From Rathayibacter sp. VKM Ac-2759 (GTDB lineage Bacteria; Actinomycetota; Actinomycetes; Actinomycetales; Microbacteriaceae), in contig NZ_CP047176.1 in NCBI RefSeq assembly GCF_009834225.1, positions 744,001-808,000 of the forward strand: DNA of 64,000 nucleotides, in the 5' to 3' direction. Shown one piece after another: positions 16,750 through 25,980 of this stretch (positions within the stretch are counted from its first letter, which is position 1; each line of letters begins with the position of its first letter). A program made the translations under genes and the position numbers. The notes below the pieces were generated by a model, which saw only the letters and a list, made by a program, of their open reading frames with translations, had not been told where the DNA came from and searched no databases.

Positions 16750-17340
16750 CTAGCGCAGCGCGAACGCCTCCCGGTAGACGCTCTCGAGCTCGGGGGAGTC
16801 GGGGCCGCTCAGTCCGCAGGTGAGGATCGTGCCGCCCGACGCCGCCACGAGGTAGTCGACGCCCTGCTCGAAGGTGATCGGCGCGCCGTCCACGGCCGAC
16901 TCCGGCGACTGCGTGACCTCGACCGAGTCGGCGACGTCGCCGGCGTACCGGTCGACGACGCTCAGGGTGACGACGCCCCGGTCGATGCCCGTCACCTCGG
17001 CGCGGAACGCGACCTCGGCGGGCTGGAGCGCCGCCGGGTCGACGGGTGCGCACATCGCCATCGGGCCGCCGGTCGCGGGCAGCTCGAGGGTGGACGCGGC
17101 TCCGCCTCCCACCCCGAAGGCGAGCGGCAGCAGGAGGGAGGCGGCGGCGCCCGCGCTCAGGGCGCCCACGCCCGCGATCGTCCAGCGCGAGCGGCGGGTC
17201 GGCGTGTGCCGGGGGGCCTCGTCTCCGGTGGCCGCCGCGAGGTGCGCGGCGAGCTCGTCGGCGGTCAGCGGGGCCAGCGCACGGGCCGGGTCCGCGGAGC
17301 GCATCCGCCAGCGGACCTCGTCGTCGTCGATTCCGGTCAT
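16750..17340 (-). CDS. Putative membrane anti-sigma factor
   Basis: 196 residues from the ATG that overlaps the sigma-factor stop (ATGA). The N-terminal ~55 residues are helical and charged (DEVRWRMRSADPARALAPLT), as in proteins that hold a sigma factor. One membrane helix follows (about 55-80), then an exported domain with two Cys (AMCAPVDP and LTCGLSG). No HxxxCxxC zinc motif is visible, so it is not a ZAS-type anti-sigma. The role is inferred mainly from the coupling to the sigma gene. Confidence 0.7.
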   Translation of the reverse strand: MTGIDDDEVRWRMRSADPARALAPLTADELAAHLAAATGDEAPRHTPTRRSRWTIAGVGALSAGAAASLLLPLAFGVGGGAASTLELPATGGPMAMCAPVDPAALQPAEVAFRAEVTGIDRGVVTLSVVDRYAGDVADSVEVTQSPESAVDGAPITFEQGVDYLVAASGGTILTCGLSGPDSPELESVYREAFALR

Positions 17341-17855
17341 CGGGATCCTCCTGCTCTGATCTGCGCGAACAGCTCGGCGAAGCGCCGCCGGGCGCGGTGC
17401 AGCCGGATCGACGCGGCGTTCGGCGTGACGCCGAGCACGTCGGCGATCGCGCGGGAGTCGAGCTCCTCCCACGCCCAGAGGCGGAGCAGCTCGGCGTCCG
17501 ATTCGCGCAGGCGCGCGAGGACGAGGCGCACGGTCTCGTCCGACTCCGAGGGCCCCTCCTCTGCGTCGACGCGGACCTGCGGCGGGTCGACCACGGCGAT
17601 GCGCTGCGCGAGGAGCACCTGGCGGCGCTGCGTGCGGCGCGCGTTCTGCAGCTGCAGCCGCGCGACTCCGATCGCCCACGGCACCGGGTCGTCGGGGATG
17701 TCGTCGGGGCGGCGCCAGAGCACCGAGAGCGTCGCGGCGAGCACGTCGTCGGCCGTCGCCTCGTCGGTGCGGCGCCAGAGGTAGCGGCGGACCGGATCGG
17801 CGACCGCGGCGGCGACCGCGGCGAACCGGTCGGGGCCCGCGAGGGGAGCTGGCAT
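17337..17855 (-). CDS. ECF-type RNA polymerase sigma factor
   Basis: 172 residues from the ATG at 17855, chosen because GGGGAG lies about 9 nt upstream; an ATG at 17864 in the same frame is also possible. Region 2 is ATADDVLAATLSVLWRRPDD, followed by WAIGVARLQLQNARR. Region 4 is WAWEELDSRAIADVLGVTP, then ASIRLHRARRRFAELF, the recognition helix for the -35 element. It is followed with a 4-nt overlap by its presumed anti-sigma. Targets are unknown; the pair may be autoregulated from the 17856-17996 gap, which also holds the uracil permease promoter. Confidence 0.88.
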   Translation of the reverse strand: MPAPLAGPDRFAAVAAAVADPVRRYLWRRTDEATADDVLAATLSVLWRRPDDIPDDPVPWAIGVARLQLQNARRTQRRQVLLAQRIAVVDPPQVRVDAEEGPSESDETVRLVLARLRESDAELLRLWAWEELDSRAIADVLGVTPNAASIRLHRARRRFAELFAQIRAGGSR

Positions 17856-17996
17856 GTTCCTCATGCTCCCCTGTGTCCGGGAGGCGCGCGCCGCTTTCAC
17901 CCGGCGCGCCGGGCGCCTCGGAGGAGCGTCGCAGGCGGGGCCGGGCCCTCGCTACTCTGGACCGCCCCCACCCGCCTCTTCCCGCCGAGGAGCACC

Positions 17997-19322
17997 ATGC
18001 CCATCTGGACCCTGCACGGCGACGGTCGCACCGTCGCGCCCGGCGCCGTCGTCGCTCCCGGCGAGCGGCTGAGCTGGCCCGCCACGATCGCGATCGGCAT
18101 CCAGCACGTCGTCGCCATGTTCGGCGCGACGTTCCTCGTGCCCGTGCTCACCGGCTTCCCGGTCGCCACGACGCTGCTGTTCTCGGGGGTCGGCACGCTG
18201 CTGTTCCTCGTGATCACGCGCAACAAGCTGCCCAGCTACCTCGGCTCGAGCTTCGCCTTCATCGCCCCGGTCACCGCCGCGACCGCGGCCGGGGGCACGG
18301 GCTCGGCGCTCGCCGGAGTCGTGGCCGTGGGCCTGCTGCTGGCGGCGGTCGGCGTCGTGGTGCAGTTCGCCGGCCTCGGCTGGATCGACCGGCTGATGCC
18401 TCCCGTGGTGTCGGGCGCGATCGTGGCGCTGATCGGCTTCAACCTCGCGCCGACGGCGTGGCTCTCGTTCCAGCAGGCGCCCGTCACGGGCACCGTCACC
18501 CTCGCCGCGATCGTGCTCGGCAGCGTGTTCTTCCGCGGCTTCCTCGGCCGCATCTCGATCTTCGTCGGCGTCGTGATCGGCTACCTCGTCGCGCTGGTGC
18601 GCAACGAGATCGACTACTCGGCCGTCGCCGACGCGGCCTGGGTGGGGCTTCCTCCGTTCACGTTCCCCGACTTCGCGAGCGGATCGACGTGGTCGGGCAT
18701 CGCGATGTTCCTCCCCGTGGTGCTCGTGCTCATCGCCGAGAACGTCGGGCACGTGCGCGGCGTCGCGACCATGACCGACTCCTCCGTCAACGCGCACACC
18801 GGCCGCGCGCTGATCGCCGACGGCCTGGCGACCACCGTCTCGGGCGCCTTCGGCGGCTCGGGCACCACCACCTACGGCGAGAACATCGGCGTGATGGCCG
18901 CGACCCGCGTCTACTCGACCGCCGCCTACTGGGTCGCCGGCGTCACGGCCGTGCTGCTGAGCCTCTCGCCCAAGGTCGGCGCCGTCTTCAACTCGATCCC
19001 CGCCGGGGTCCTCGGAGGCGCGACCACCGCCCTCTACGGACTCATCGGCGTGATCGGCATCAAGATCTGGATCGACAACCGCGTCGACTTCTCCCGCCCG
19101 GTCAACCAGTACACGGCCGCGGTGTCGCTCGTGATCGCGATCGCGGGCTTCGCGTTCTCGTCCGGCGGCTTCGAGCTCGGAGGCATCGTGCTGGGCGCGG
19201 CGGCCGCCCTGGTGATCTACCACCTGGGCAACGCGGTCGCGCGCTGGCGCGGCACAGGCGCGGACGACGGCGGGCCGCTGCCCGCGATCGGCCAGCTGGG
19301 CGGGGACGCGCAGGACCGCTGA
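17997..19322 (+). CDS. uraA: Uracil/xanthine permease (NCS2 family)
   Basis: 441 residues from an ATG with GAGGAG at the right distance. It has twelve to fourteen membrane helices. Family motifs are IQHVVAMFGATFLVPVLTG near the start, the substrate Glu in IAENVGHVRGVA, and GSGTTTYGENIGVMAATRV. These match the UraA group, which imports uracil by proton symport; xanthine specificity cannot be excluded. It stands alone, divergent from the sigma/anti-sigma pair. The C-terminal tail is hydrophilic and Gly/Asp-rich. Confidence 0.9.
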   Translation: MPIWTLHGDGRTVAPGAVVAPGERLSWPATIAIGIQHVVAMFGATFLVPVLTGFPVATTLLFSGVGTLLFLVITRNKLPSYLGSSFAFIAPVTAATAAGGTGSALAGVVAVGLLLAAVGVVVQFAGLGWIDRLMPPVVSGAIVALIGFNLAPTAWLSFQQAPVTGTVTLAAIVLGSVFFRGFLGRISIFVGVVIGYLVALVRNEIDYSAVADAAWVGLPPFTFPDFASGSTWSGIAMFLPVVLVLIAENVGHVRGVATMTDSSVNAHTGRALIADGLATTVSGAFGGSGTTTYGENIGVMAATRVYSTAAYWVAGVTAVLLSLSPKVGAVFNSIPAGVLGGATTALYGLIGVIGIKIWIDNRVDFSRPVNQYTAAVSLVIAIAGFAFSSGGFELGGIVLGAAAALVIYHLGNAVARWRGTGADDGGPLPAIGQLGGDAQDR

Positions 19323-19366
19323 GGCGGGGCGAGTTCTGGGTCAGGTGCCCCCGTAGGGTGCGTCAC

Positions 19367-20357
19367 ATGACAGCAGAACTGCGCCCGCCCTTGGGCTTCG
19401 TCCGCTACGACATGAGCGAGGCGGGCTCGGCAGCGGCCCTCTTCATGGGCAAGAAGGCCCTGCGGCATCTACGTCCTCGAGTTCGAGAACGGCCAGCGGT
19501 ACGTGGGCCAGACGAGGAACATCGTCAGCCGCTACGCGACACACCGGCGTCACCACGGGGACGTCATCGCTCTGGCGTTCGCGCCCTGCCGGCCCGAGTT
19601 GCTCGACCACTACGAGGTGGGAGAGATTAGGCGCCAGGAGGCGGACCATAGTCTGCGCAATCTCGCCCTGACGGGCTGGCCCGGTGGGGCGGAGGACCTC
19701 GGGGTCACCGTCGAAGAAGGGCGCAGCGTCCTTCTGCCGTGGGAGCGGGAGCGGCGAGGGCTCATCGGAGACGAGGGCGGGGCGACTCTGCCCGGTCGAT
19801 TCTGGGAGCTCGCGCGTCGATCCGACTACCGAGACCTGTCTCACTCGCTCGGGCGCTACGTCGGCGAGACGATCGCAGACCCTTTCGGGACTCAGCAGGC
19901 CCTGTGGACGCTGTCGGCTCTTCCTTTGACGAAGAGGACGAAGAAGGCTCGACGTCTCCTCACCCTCAGCTGCGGTGTGCTCGAGACGGTCTACGTGGGG
20001 GAGGACCTGTCGAGCGGGAGCATCGCCATCTGCGTGAACATCGATGCCCCGACTTTCGAGGCGCGCCTCGTCGAAGAAGGCGTGGAGGAGCTGCCCGCCG
20101 TCTTCGCGAACGAGTTCGAGACGCCCTACAAGAGTGCGGATGTGCTCCAGTGGGAGTTCGACGACTGGGGGCAGTTCGCTGACGCCCTCGACTTCGCTCC
20201 GTTCGTGGACGCCGCCTACAAGCTCAACACGACCCTGATGCGCCGCGGTGGCAGTCCTCTGAAGCGGCACCACAACCACTTCTTCGCCAACGACCTCCTG
20301 CGAGAAGCGGTCGTAGAGCGATCCACCTCCGGTCGGGCGCGAATCGTCCGCACCTGA
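19367..20357 (+). pseudogene. GIY-YIG nuclease-family gene with a 1-nt frameshift
   Basis: An ATG at 19367 opens MTAELRPPLGFVRYDMSEAG and reads to GKKA (19457-19459). The conserved sequence CGIYVLEFENGQRYVGQTRN then continues in the next frame, running to 20357 (284 codons after GTG 19503). One extra C in the CCC at 19458-19460 explains the break. GIY, YVGQ and RYATHRRHHGD make the nuclease core; the rest (WTLSALPLTKRT, LTLSCGVLETV) is the conserved C-terminal domain of an actinobacterial family of unknown role. The only canonical start in the long frame cuts the YVGQ motif, so that ORF alone would not be functional. A sequencing error or a fresh pseudogene are the two explanations. Base use is somewhat less GC-rich than around it. 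Confidence 0.8.
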
Positions 20358-20402
20358 CACTTGCTCGGGTTCGATGTCGGTGGTCGGTGTCATCCTCCGG
20401 TC

Positions 20403-21791
20403 ATGGCCACGATCGATCCGTACGCACCACCCGCCGGGGGCGGTCCCTCGCTGCACGCGCGCTGCGAGGAGGCGTACGGTCAGGCCCTCGACGCCGCGGC
20501 CGCTCTGCGGCGCTTCGGGGCGAGCGTCGACGCCGAGCAGGCCGAGCTGATCGAGCTCTCGAGACGCACGGCGTATGCGGTTCCCGAGGCACTCGTGCAG
20601 GTGAGCGTTCAGCAGAGGCACGAACGGCTCGAGGCGGCGGCGCGCGCGCACGTGGCCGAGGTGGCGACGACCTTCCGGCTGTCGGAGTCGCACGCGACCG
20701 CCCTCGTCGAGGAGAGCCGCCTCCTCGTCAACGAGCTGCCCGCGACTCTCGCCGAGCTGAAGGCGGGCCACTGCGCGTATGAGCACGCGAGGGCCGTGAC
20801 GTCCGAGGTCGTCTCGGTCCCGGAGGAGGTGCGCCCGCGCTTCGACGAGGAGGCCGCCGTGCTCGTGACGACCTGCACTCCGCCGCAGCTGCGTCGGCGG
20901 CTCCGCGCCCTCCGCGAGAGGCTGCACCCCCAGACACCGACCGAGCGGCACCGACGCTGCCGCGACGATCGCGGGGTCTGGGTCGACGGCGACCTCGACG
21001 GAATGGCCACCCTGCATCTGCACGTGCCCGCCCCGGAGGCCTACGGCGCCTTCGACCGGATCGACCGCACGGCGCGCTCGGTGCGCGACGCGTCCGCGCG
21101 GGCGGAGGATCCTCGGACGCTGGCGCAAATCCGGGCTGACGTGGCGACAGCGGTTCTCCTCGAGGGGGAGGTCGGCGCCGAGACGGCGACGAACTCCGAT
21201 CCGGGTGCGTCCGCGGATCCGGGTGCGTCCGCGGATCCGGGTGTCTCGGGCCGTGGAGGCGACATCTCCGGATCTCGCCGCCGCACCCTCGTTCCCCGCG
21301 GCATCCGCGCCGTCGTCGCCGTCACCGTTCCCGTGCTCACGCTGCTCGGCCGCTCCGACGAGTCCGCCGTCCTCGACGGCTACGGGCCGATCGACATCGA
21401 GACCGCCCGCGAACTGACCGCGACGGCTCCCGGCCTGACCCGCATCCTCACTCATCCGCTCACCGGAGTGACGCTCGGAGTCGACCGACGCCGGTACCGA
21501 CCGCCCGCCGAGCTGCGCAGGGCGCTCGCCCATCGCGACGAGACCTGCCGATTCCCGGGCTGCCTCCGCACCGCGCGCAGCAGTGAGCTGGACCACACGG
21601 TGCCCTGGCAGAACGGAGGCGCGACCGACGCCGACAATCTCGCGCACCTCTGCCCGTCTCACCACCGCCTCCGGCACGTCAGCACGTGGCAGCCGGCCAA
21701 CCTCGGCGGAGGGGCGGTGGAGTGGACGAGTCCGGCTGGCCGGGTACTGGTGGTCGAGGCCCCCACGGCGCAGGCACCGCCGCCGTTCTGA
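20403..21791 (+). CDS. DUF222 / HNH endonuclease-domain protein, copy 1
   Basis: 462 residues. The long N-terminal DUF222 part (helical, about 1-320) is followed by a C-terminal HNH domain: RDETCRFPGCLRTARSSELD, HTVPWQNGGATDADNLAHLC and SHHRLRH, with two CxxC-type zinc Cys and the His of the DH motif. These genes occur in many copies in Microbacteriaceae and mycobacteria, sometimes linked to repeats, and their role is not settled. A short in-frame minisatellite (DPGASA units) sits at about residues 265-281. It lies alone after the GIY-YIG gene. Confidence 0.88.
   Translation: MATIDPYAPPAGGGPSLHARCEEAYGQALDAAAALRRFGASVDAEQAELIELSRRTAYAVPEALVQVSVQQRHERLEAAARAHVAEVATTFRLSESHATALVEESRLLVNELPATLAELKAGHCAYEHARAVTSEVVSVPEEVRPRFDEEAAVLVTTCTPPQLRRRLRALRERLHPQTPTERHRRCRDDRGVWVDGDLDGMATLHLHVPAPEAYGAFDRIDRTARSVRDASARAEDPRTLAQIRADVATAVLLEGEVGAETATNSDPGASADPGASADPGVSGRGGDISGSRRRTLVPRGIRAVVAVTVPVLTLLGRSDESAVLDGYGPIDIETARELTATAPGLTRILTHPLTGVTLGVDRRRYRPPAELRRALAHRDETCRFPGCLRTARSSELDHTVPWQNGGATDADNLAHLCPSHHRLRHVSTWQPANLGGGAVEWTSPAGRVLVVEAPTAQAPPPF
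21197..21245 (+). repeat. 18-bp in-frame minisatellite in the DUF222 gene
   Basis: GATCCGGGTGCGTCCGCG is repeated about 2.6 times and encodes DPGASA repeats in a presumably flexible linker. The number of units could vary without shifting the frame. Confidence 0.7.
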
Positions 21792-21918
21792 TGCCGTGGC
21801 GGGCGGGAGCGCGGGCGAAGGAGGGCGAAGGAGGACGAGGGAGGGGCGCGAGCGCGGGAGCCAGCGCGGGGGAGTAGCGCACGGGAGTATGGACGGATCC
21901 CCTGAGGAAGAGGCGCAC

Positions 21919-23286
21919 ATGACCGGTATCGACCCGTTCTCGAGCATCGCGGAGCTGCGGGCGGCGCTCGCCGCGGGGGAGGTGTCGGCGGTCGAGGTCG
22001 CCTCCGGCCGTCTCGCGGCCGTCGCTGGGCACCCCACCACCGTGGTGGCGCACGACCCGGAGGCGGTGCTGCGCGCGGCGGCGTCGGTCGACGAGCGGAG
22101 GCGGCGGGGCGAGCCGCTCGGGCCGCTCGCCGGGGTGCCGGTCACGGTCAAGGACGCGTTCGAGGTCGAGGGGCTCGTCGGCAGCGTCGGCACGGCCGGC
22201 AGCGTGCACCGCTCGCAGGGCGACGCCCCCGCGGTCGCGGCGCTGCGGGCGGCCGACGCGGTGATCCTCGGCAAGACGAACGTGCCCGCGTTCCTCGCCT
22301 CGCTCGACACCGCCAACGACGTCTACGGGCGCACGGTCAATCCGTGGGGCGCGGGGCTCTCGGCCGGCGGCTCGTCGGGCGGCTCCGCGGCGGCCGTCGC
22401 CTCCGGTCTGTCCTGGGGCGATCTGGGCAGCGACCTGGTCGGGTCGATCCGGGTGCCCGCGGCCTGGAACGGCGTCTGCGGGCACCGCCCCAGCAACGGA
22501 GTGGTCTCGAAGCGCGGCCACCTGCCGTGGCGGACGAGCACGCGGCTCGAGCCCTCCGCCTCCGTCGCGGGGCCCATCGCCCGCAGTGCGGACGACACGG
22601 CGGCGCTCTTCGAGGTGCTCGCCGGGACGGCGTCACCAGGGCCCTGGCGGCTCGCGCTGCCGGCCCCGCGCTTCGAGACGCTCGGCGAGCTGCGGGTCGG
22701 GCTCTGGCTGTCGGAGGCGTCGGCCCCGGTCGACGACGAGACGGCGGAGGCGCTCGAGGCCCTCGCGGTCCGCCTCGGCGAGGCGGGGGCCGTCCTCCGC
22801 GTGATCCGCGACTCCGCTCTGGCGACAGAGGAGGCCGAGCGGCTGTTCGACCGGCTCGTGCAGCACGAGATCGCCTACGGGGCAGCCCTCGACGGCACGC
22901 CGGCCGGACTCGACACTGTCGGCGACCCCGCTGCGGGAGCTTCCGCCGCGCAGGTCTGGGCCGACTGGGACGCCCAGGCGAGCCTCCGCGACCGCTGGCA
23001 CGACGCGATCGCCGACGTCGACGTGGTGCTGGCACCGACGGTGCCGTCCGCGGCGCCCGCGGCTCCGATCGCGCCGGAGGACGAGCGGACGATCAGCCGG
23101 TGGAGCAACCTGGCGAATGTCGCGACGGGCCCGTCGACGGTCCTCCCGATCGGGCTCGGCTCCTCCTCGGGCCTCCCGATCGCCGCGCAGCTGATCGGCG
23201 CGCACGGCCACGACCTGTCGACGCTCGCTGCGGCGCGGCTGCTCGCGGACGCAAACCTCGTGCCTCGACCCCTCAGCGCGAGCTGA
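21919..23286 (+). CDS. Amidase (amidase signature family), cytoplasmic
   Basis: 455 residues from ATG 21919, with GAGGAAGAGG upstream. Catalytic elements are VTVKDAFEVEG (Lys), LSAGGSSGGSAAAVASG (cis-Ser) and WGDLGSDLVGSIRVPAAWNG (nucleophile Ser in GSIR), then GHRPSNG. There is no signal peptide, unlike the wall-anchored amidase at 9419. The family hydrolyses aliphatic, aryl or glutaminyl amides, and the substrate cannot be read from the sequence. It overlaps the tail of the convergent nucleoside-hydrolase-like gene by 14 nt. The 21792-21918 gap upstream is a purine-rich GGGCGAAGGAG stretch with no gene. Confidence 0.88.
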   Translation: MTGIDPFSSIAELRAALAAGEVSAVEVASGRLAAVAGHPTTVVAHDPEAVLRAAASVDERRRRGEPLGPLAGVPVTVKDAFEVEGLVGSVGTAGSVHRSQGDAPAVAALRAADAVILGKTNVPAFLASLDTANDVYGRTVNPWGAGLSAGGSSGGSAAAVASGLSWGDLGSDLVGSIRVPAAWNGVCGHRPSNGVVSKRGHLPWRTSTRLEPSASVAGPIARSADDTAALFEVLAGTASPGPWRLALPAPRFETLGELRVGLWLSEASAPVDDETAEALEALAVRLGEAGAVLRVIRDSALATEEAERLFDRLVQHEIAYGAALDGTPAGLDTVGDPAAGASAAQVWADWDAQASLRDRWHDAIADVDVVLAPTVPSAAPAAPIAPEDERTISRWSNLANVATGPSTVLPIGLGSSSGLPIAAQLIGAHGHDLSTLAAARLLADANLVPRPLSAS

Positions 23287-24226
23287 GCCCCGCCAGCGCC
23301 AGCTTCGCGTACAGGTCCTCGAGCAGCAGTCGCGTGTCGACCGCGGTGTAGACGCGCACATCCGGCCCGCCGTTCCCCGGCACGTACTGCCCCTCGCCCG
23401 AGAGCCCGGGCCGCGGAACGCGGACGCTGCGGCTCGACGACGTGTCGGGCTCGAACGCCGAGAGCAGCGCCGTCGCGAGCACGAGCGGGCTGTCGCCGAG
23501 CGCGTAGGTCTCGCCGAAGCTGAGTCCGTGCGCCGCCCCCATCGCCGACACGGCGTCGAGGGCGTCGAACAGGTGGCGGCCGAGGGCTCCGGCGCCGTGC
23601 ATCCGCACGCGCAGCTCGGCCGTCGAGGCGAGCACCTGGCGGTAGGAGTCGCGCGCGAACTGCTCGATGGGCAGCTCGGAGGCGAACACCTCGGCGGCGG
23701 CGGGCACGTCGATCAGCAGGTTGTACTCGATGGGCATGGCGCCGGGCGGAGGCGAGGCGAGGCCCGGGTGCTCGGGTCCGCCGATCCAGACCAGCGTCAT
23801 CCTCGAGGCGATCGCCGGCTCGAGCCGCAGCGCCGCGGCGACCTCGGTGAGGCCGGCGCCTGCGCAGAGGTAGAGCGGGCGCGGGTCCTCGCGCAGCGCC
23901 TCCGCGACGATCGCGCGGGCGGCGGGCGACGCCTCCGACGACGCCCCCGGTCCAGAAGGAGGGCCCAGCGCGACGTTCGACCCCGCGATCACCGGCACCT
24001 CGGAGCGCCCGCACAGCGCGAGCACCGCGCGCGCCGCCTCCGCCGCGTTGTCGGCCGACCGGCCCGACGGGTCGAAGGGGTCGTCGGGCCGCAGGTGCGA
24101 GCCGATCACGAGCGCGAGCTCGACGGAGGGCGACAGCGCGTGCTGCGCGAGCTGCACCAGCCCGTCGGGGTCGCCGGAGTAGTCGTTGTCCGAGATCACC
24201 CGCACGCGGGGAGGCACGCCGCTCAC
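23273..24226 (-). CDS. Nucleoside hydrolase-like protein
   Basis: 317 residues from GTG 24226, which overlaps the upstream stop (GTGA). The N-terminal metal site reads VISDNDYSGDPDGLVQL, an extended variant of the DxDxxxDD motif of inosine-uridine nucleoside hydrolases; Asp-Gly-Asp-Pro-Asp would hold Ca2+. LVWIGGP and YNLLIDVPAA fit the fold. It is third in the minus-strand operon after TetR and the DUF5060-type glycosidase, so the physiological substrate may be a glycosidic product of the locus rather than a standard nucleoside. That link is inference. Confidence 0.75.
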   Translation of the reverse strand: MSGVPPRVRVISDNDYSGDPDGLVQLAQHALSPSVELALVIGSHLRPDDPFDPSGRSADNAAEAARAVLALCGRSEVPVIAGSNVALGPPSGPGASSEASPAARAIVAEALREDPRPLYLCAGAGLTEVAAALRLEPAIASRMTLVWIGGPEHPGLASPPPGAMPIEYNLLIDVPAAAEVFASELPIEQFARDSYRQVLASTAELRVRMHGAGALGRHLFDALDAVSAMGAAHGLSFGETYALGDSPLVLATALLSAFEPDTSSSRSVRVPRPGLSGEGQYVPGNGGPDVRVYTAVDTRLLLEDLYAKLALAGLSSR

Positions 24227-25980
24227 GAGAGCACCTTCGTCAGCCGGATCGCCATGAATTGCCGGGCCGGCAGCTCCACGCGGAACGACCCCGAGAAGAC
24301 ACCGGGTACACGCGTCACCGTCATGCCCCAGGTGTCCACGACGTCGACGATCCACTCATCGGCGGGATCCCGCACGATCGTGCGGAAGCGCGGCCGGTTG
24401 AAGCCGAAGTAGACCAGCTGCACGCCGCCCGATCCGCCCCAGGGGGCGTCCCAGTCCGACGGCAGCGGGTCGATGCGACCACCGGGCATCTCGGCGGTGA
24501 GGCGGCGGAGGAACGCGATCCGCGCGGGAGAGTCGCCGACGAGCTCGCCTCCCTTCGACCACCAGAGCTCCTCGCGGTCGTTGAGGTACGTCTCGCCGTG
24601 ACCGACGTAGCCGCCGCGGACGGCGCCCTCCCAGAAGCGGCGGGTCATCTCCTCGCCGGTGATGTTGCCCCAGCCCTGGTCGATGTCGCCCTCGTAGGCG
24701 CACTCGTCGATGACGACGGGCTTGCCCCACTCCTCGCGCCAGGCGTCGGTGTTCTCGGCGGTGCGGTAGACGTCGATCCGCTGCACGCTCGCGTGCGTGA
24801 TCCACGGCCGGGAGTAGTCGTAGAAGCCGAAGCAGTTGTGGATCGAGAGCAGGTGCCCCACCGGGTCCTCGGCGACGACGATCGCCGCGAGCCGCTCCCA
24901 GTCGTCGACCGACTTCGACCAGAGCAGGTCGTACTCGTTGGCGAGCGACCACCAGACGTTCGGCTGCGCTGCCAGGCGCCGCACGACATAGCGGGTGAAC
25001 AGGTCGTCGGCGGCACGGCCCATGTCCGAGAAGCCCCAGCGGTCGTAGGCGTGGAAGAGGATCAGGTCGGCCTGGATCCCGAGGGCGGCGAGATCGGCGA
25101 CGCGCTCCTCGAGGTGGCGGAAGAACGCCGGCTCGGGCCGGTCGAAGTCCCACTCGCCGTCCGCACCGCGCGAGAACGGGTACAGCTCGGGCTCGTTCGT
25201 GTTGTACAGGTACGCCTTCGGGAACACGCACATGCGCACCTTCGTGAAGGGGGCCTCCGCGAGCGTCGCGAGGGTCGCCTCCTCGAGGGCCGCGCCCTGA
25301 TGCGTCCAGGCATACGCGGTCGTGCCGAGGGGGAGGTGCCGGGTGCCGTCCTCGTGCGCGAAGTGGAAGGTGTCGGCGACGCGGACCGGTCCGTGCGCCT
25401 CCGGGAGCGCCTCCTCGACGACGACCGTGCCGCTCAGCCCGTCGAGCGAGCGTGCGGTCGACGAGGTGCTGACGCTCCAGACGCCCGCCTCGCGGGGGAG
25501 GAACCGGGCACGGTACACGCCGTCGCCGTCGTAGAAGCCGCCGGCGCTCACGACGAGATCCCCGAGCCGGAACTCGGCCGAGAACTCGACGTCGACGAAC
25601 GGGTTGCCGTGCGAGGGCCCGTCGACGACGATCTCGCAGGTCGCCTGCACGGTGCCCGGAGGGGCGGCGCGCAGCCGTGCGGAGGAGCGGGGCGCGTCGT
25701 CGTAGTCGTCGCGGGGCACGACCGCGACGCGCTCGGGCCGCGGGGCCGCGACTCCGGAGTCGTCGACCGCGCCGAGAGCGCTCCAGAACGACTCCTCGCG
25801 GGCCGGGTCGGTCTTGAGCAGCGGGTCCATGCCGATGACCAGGCCCAGCGGCGCCGAGCGCAGCTGCACGAGCAGCGGCGAGTTGACGACTCCGGGAGCG
25901 AATCGGCGGACGACGACGGAGGCGTCGGCGTGATCGAGCACCGTGCCGAGGGTCGAATCGCGGGTGAACGCCACGGTCAC
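24223..25980 (-). CDS. Intracellular glycosidase with DUF5060 and DUF4038-type TIM barrel
   Basis: 585 residues from GTG 25980, whose GTG overlaps the TetR stop. An N-terminal segment (1-115) is followed by a beta-sandwich like DUF5060 (CEIVVDGPSHGNPFVDVEFS and RARFLPREAGVWSV), then a (beta/alpha)8-type domain: PLGTTAYAW, FTKVRMCVFPKAYLYN, WWSLANEYDLLW with an NE pair as acid/base candidate, VVIDECAYEGD as nucleophile candidate, and a short beta C-terminal domain. No signal peptide is present. Proteins of this build are plant-polysaccharide glycosidases; the exact linkage is unknown. It belongs with the divergent ABC importer through the shared AAACCT boxes. Confidence 0.8.
   Translation of the reverse strand: MTVAFTRDSTLGTVLDHADASVVVRRFAPGVVNSPLLVQLRSAPLGLVIGMDPLLKTDPAREESFWSALGAVDDSGVAAPRPERVAVVPRDDYDDAPRSSARLRAAPPGTVQATCEIVVDGPSHGNPFVDVEFSAEFRLGDLVVSAGGFYDGDGVYRARFLPREAGVWSVSTSSTARSLDGLSGTVVVEEALPEAHGPVRVADTFHFAHEDGTRHLPLGTTAYAWTHQGAALEEATLATLAEAPFTKVRMCVFPKAYLYNTNEPELYPFSRGADGEWDFDRPEPAFFRHLEERVADLAALGIQADLILFHAYDRWGFSDMGRAADDLFTRYVVRRLAAQPNVWWSLANEYDLLWSKSVDDWERLAAIVVAEDPVGHLLSIHNCFGFYDYSRPWITHASVQRIDVYRTAENTDAWREEWGKPVVIDECAYEGDIDQGWGNITGEEMTRRFWEGAVRGGYVGHGETYLNDREELWWSKGGELVGDSPARIAFLRRLTAEMPGGRIDPLPSDWDAPWGGSGGVQLVYFGFNRPRFRTIVRDPADEWIVDVVDTWGMTVTRVPGVFSGSFRVELPARQFMAIRLTKVLS

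Noticed and set aside
16750..17679. Extended 309-residue anti-sigma reading
   Set aside because: The upstream portion is antisense-like Arg/Ala sequence overlapping the sigma gene; ATG 17340 gives the coupled start.
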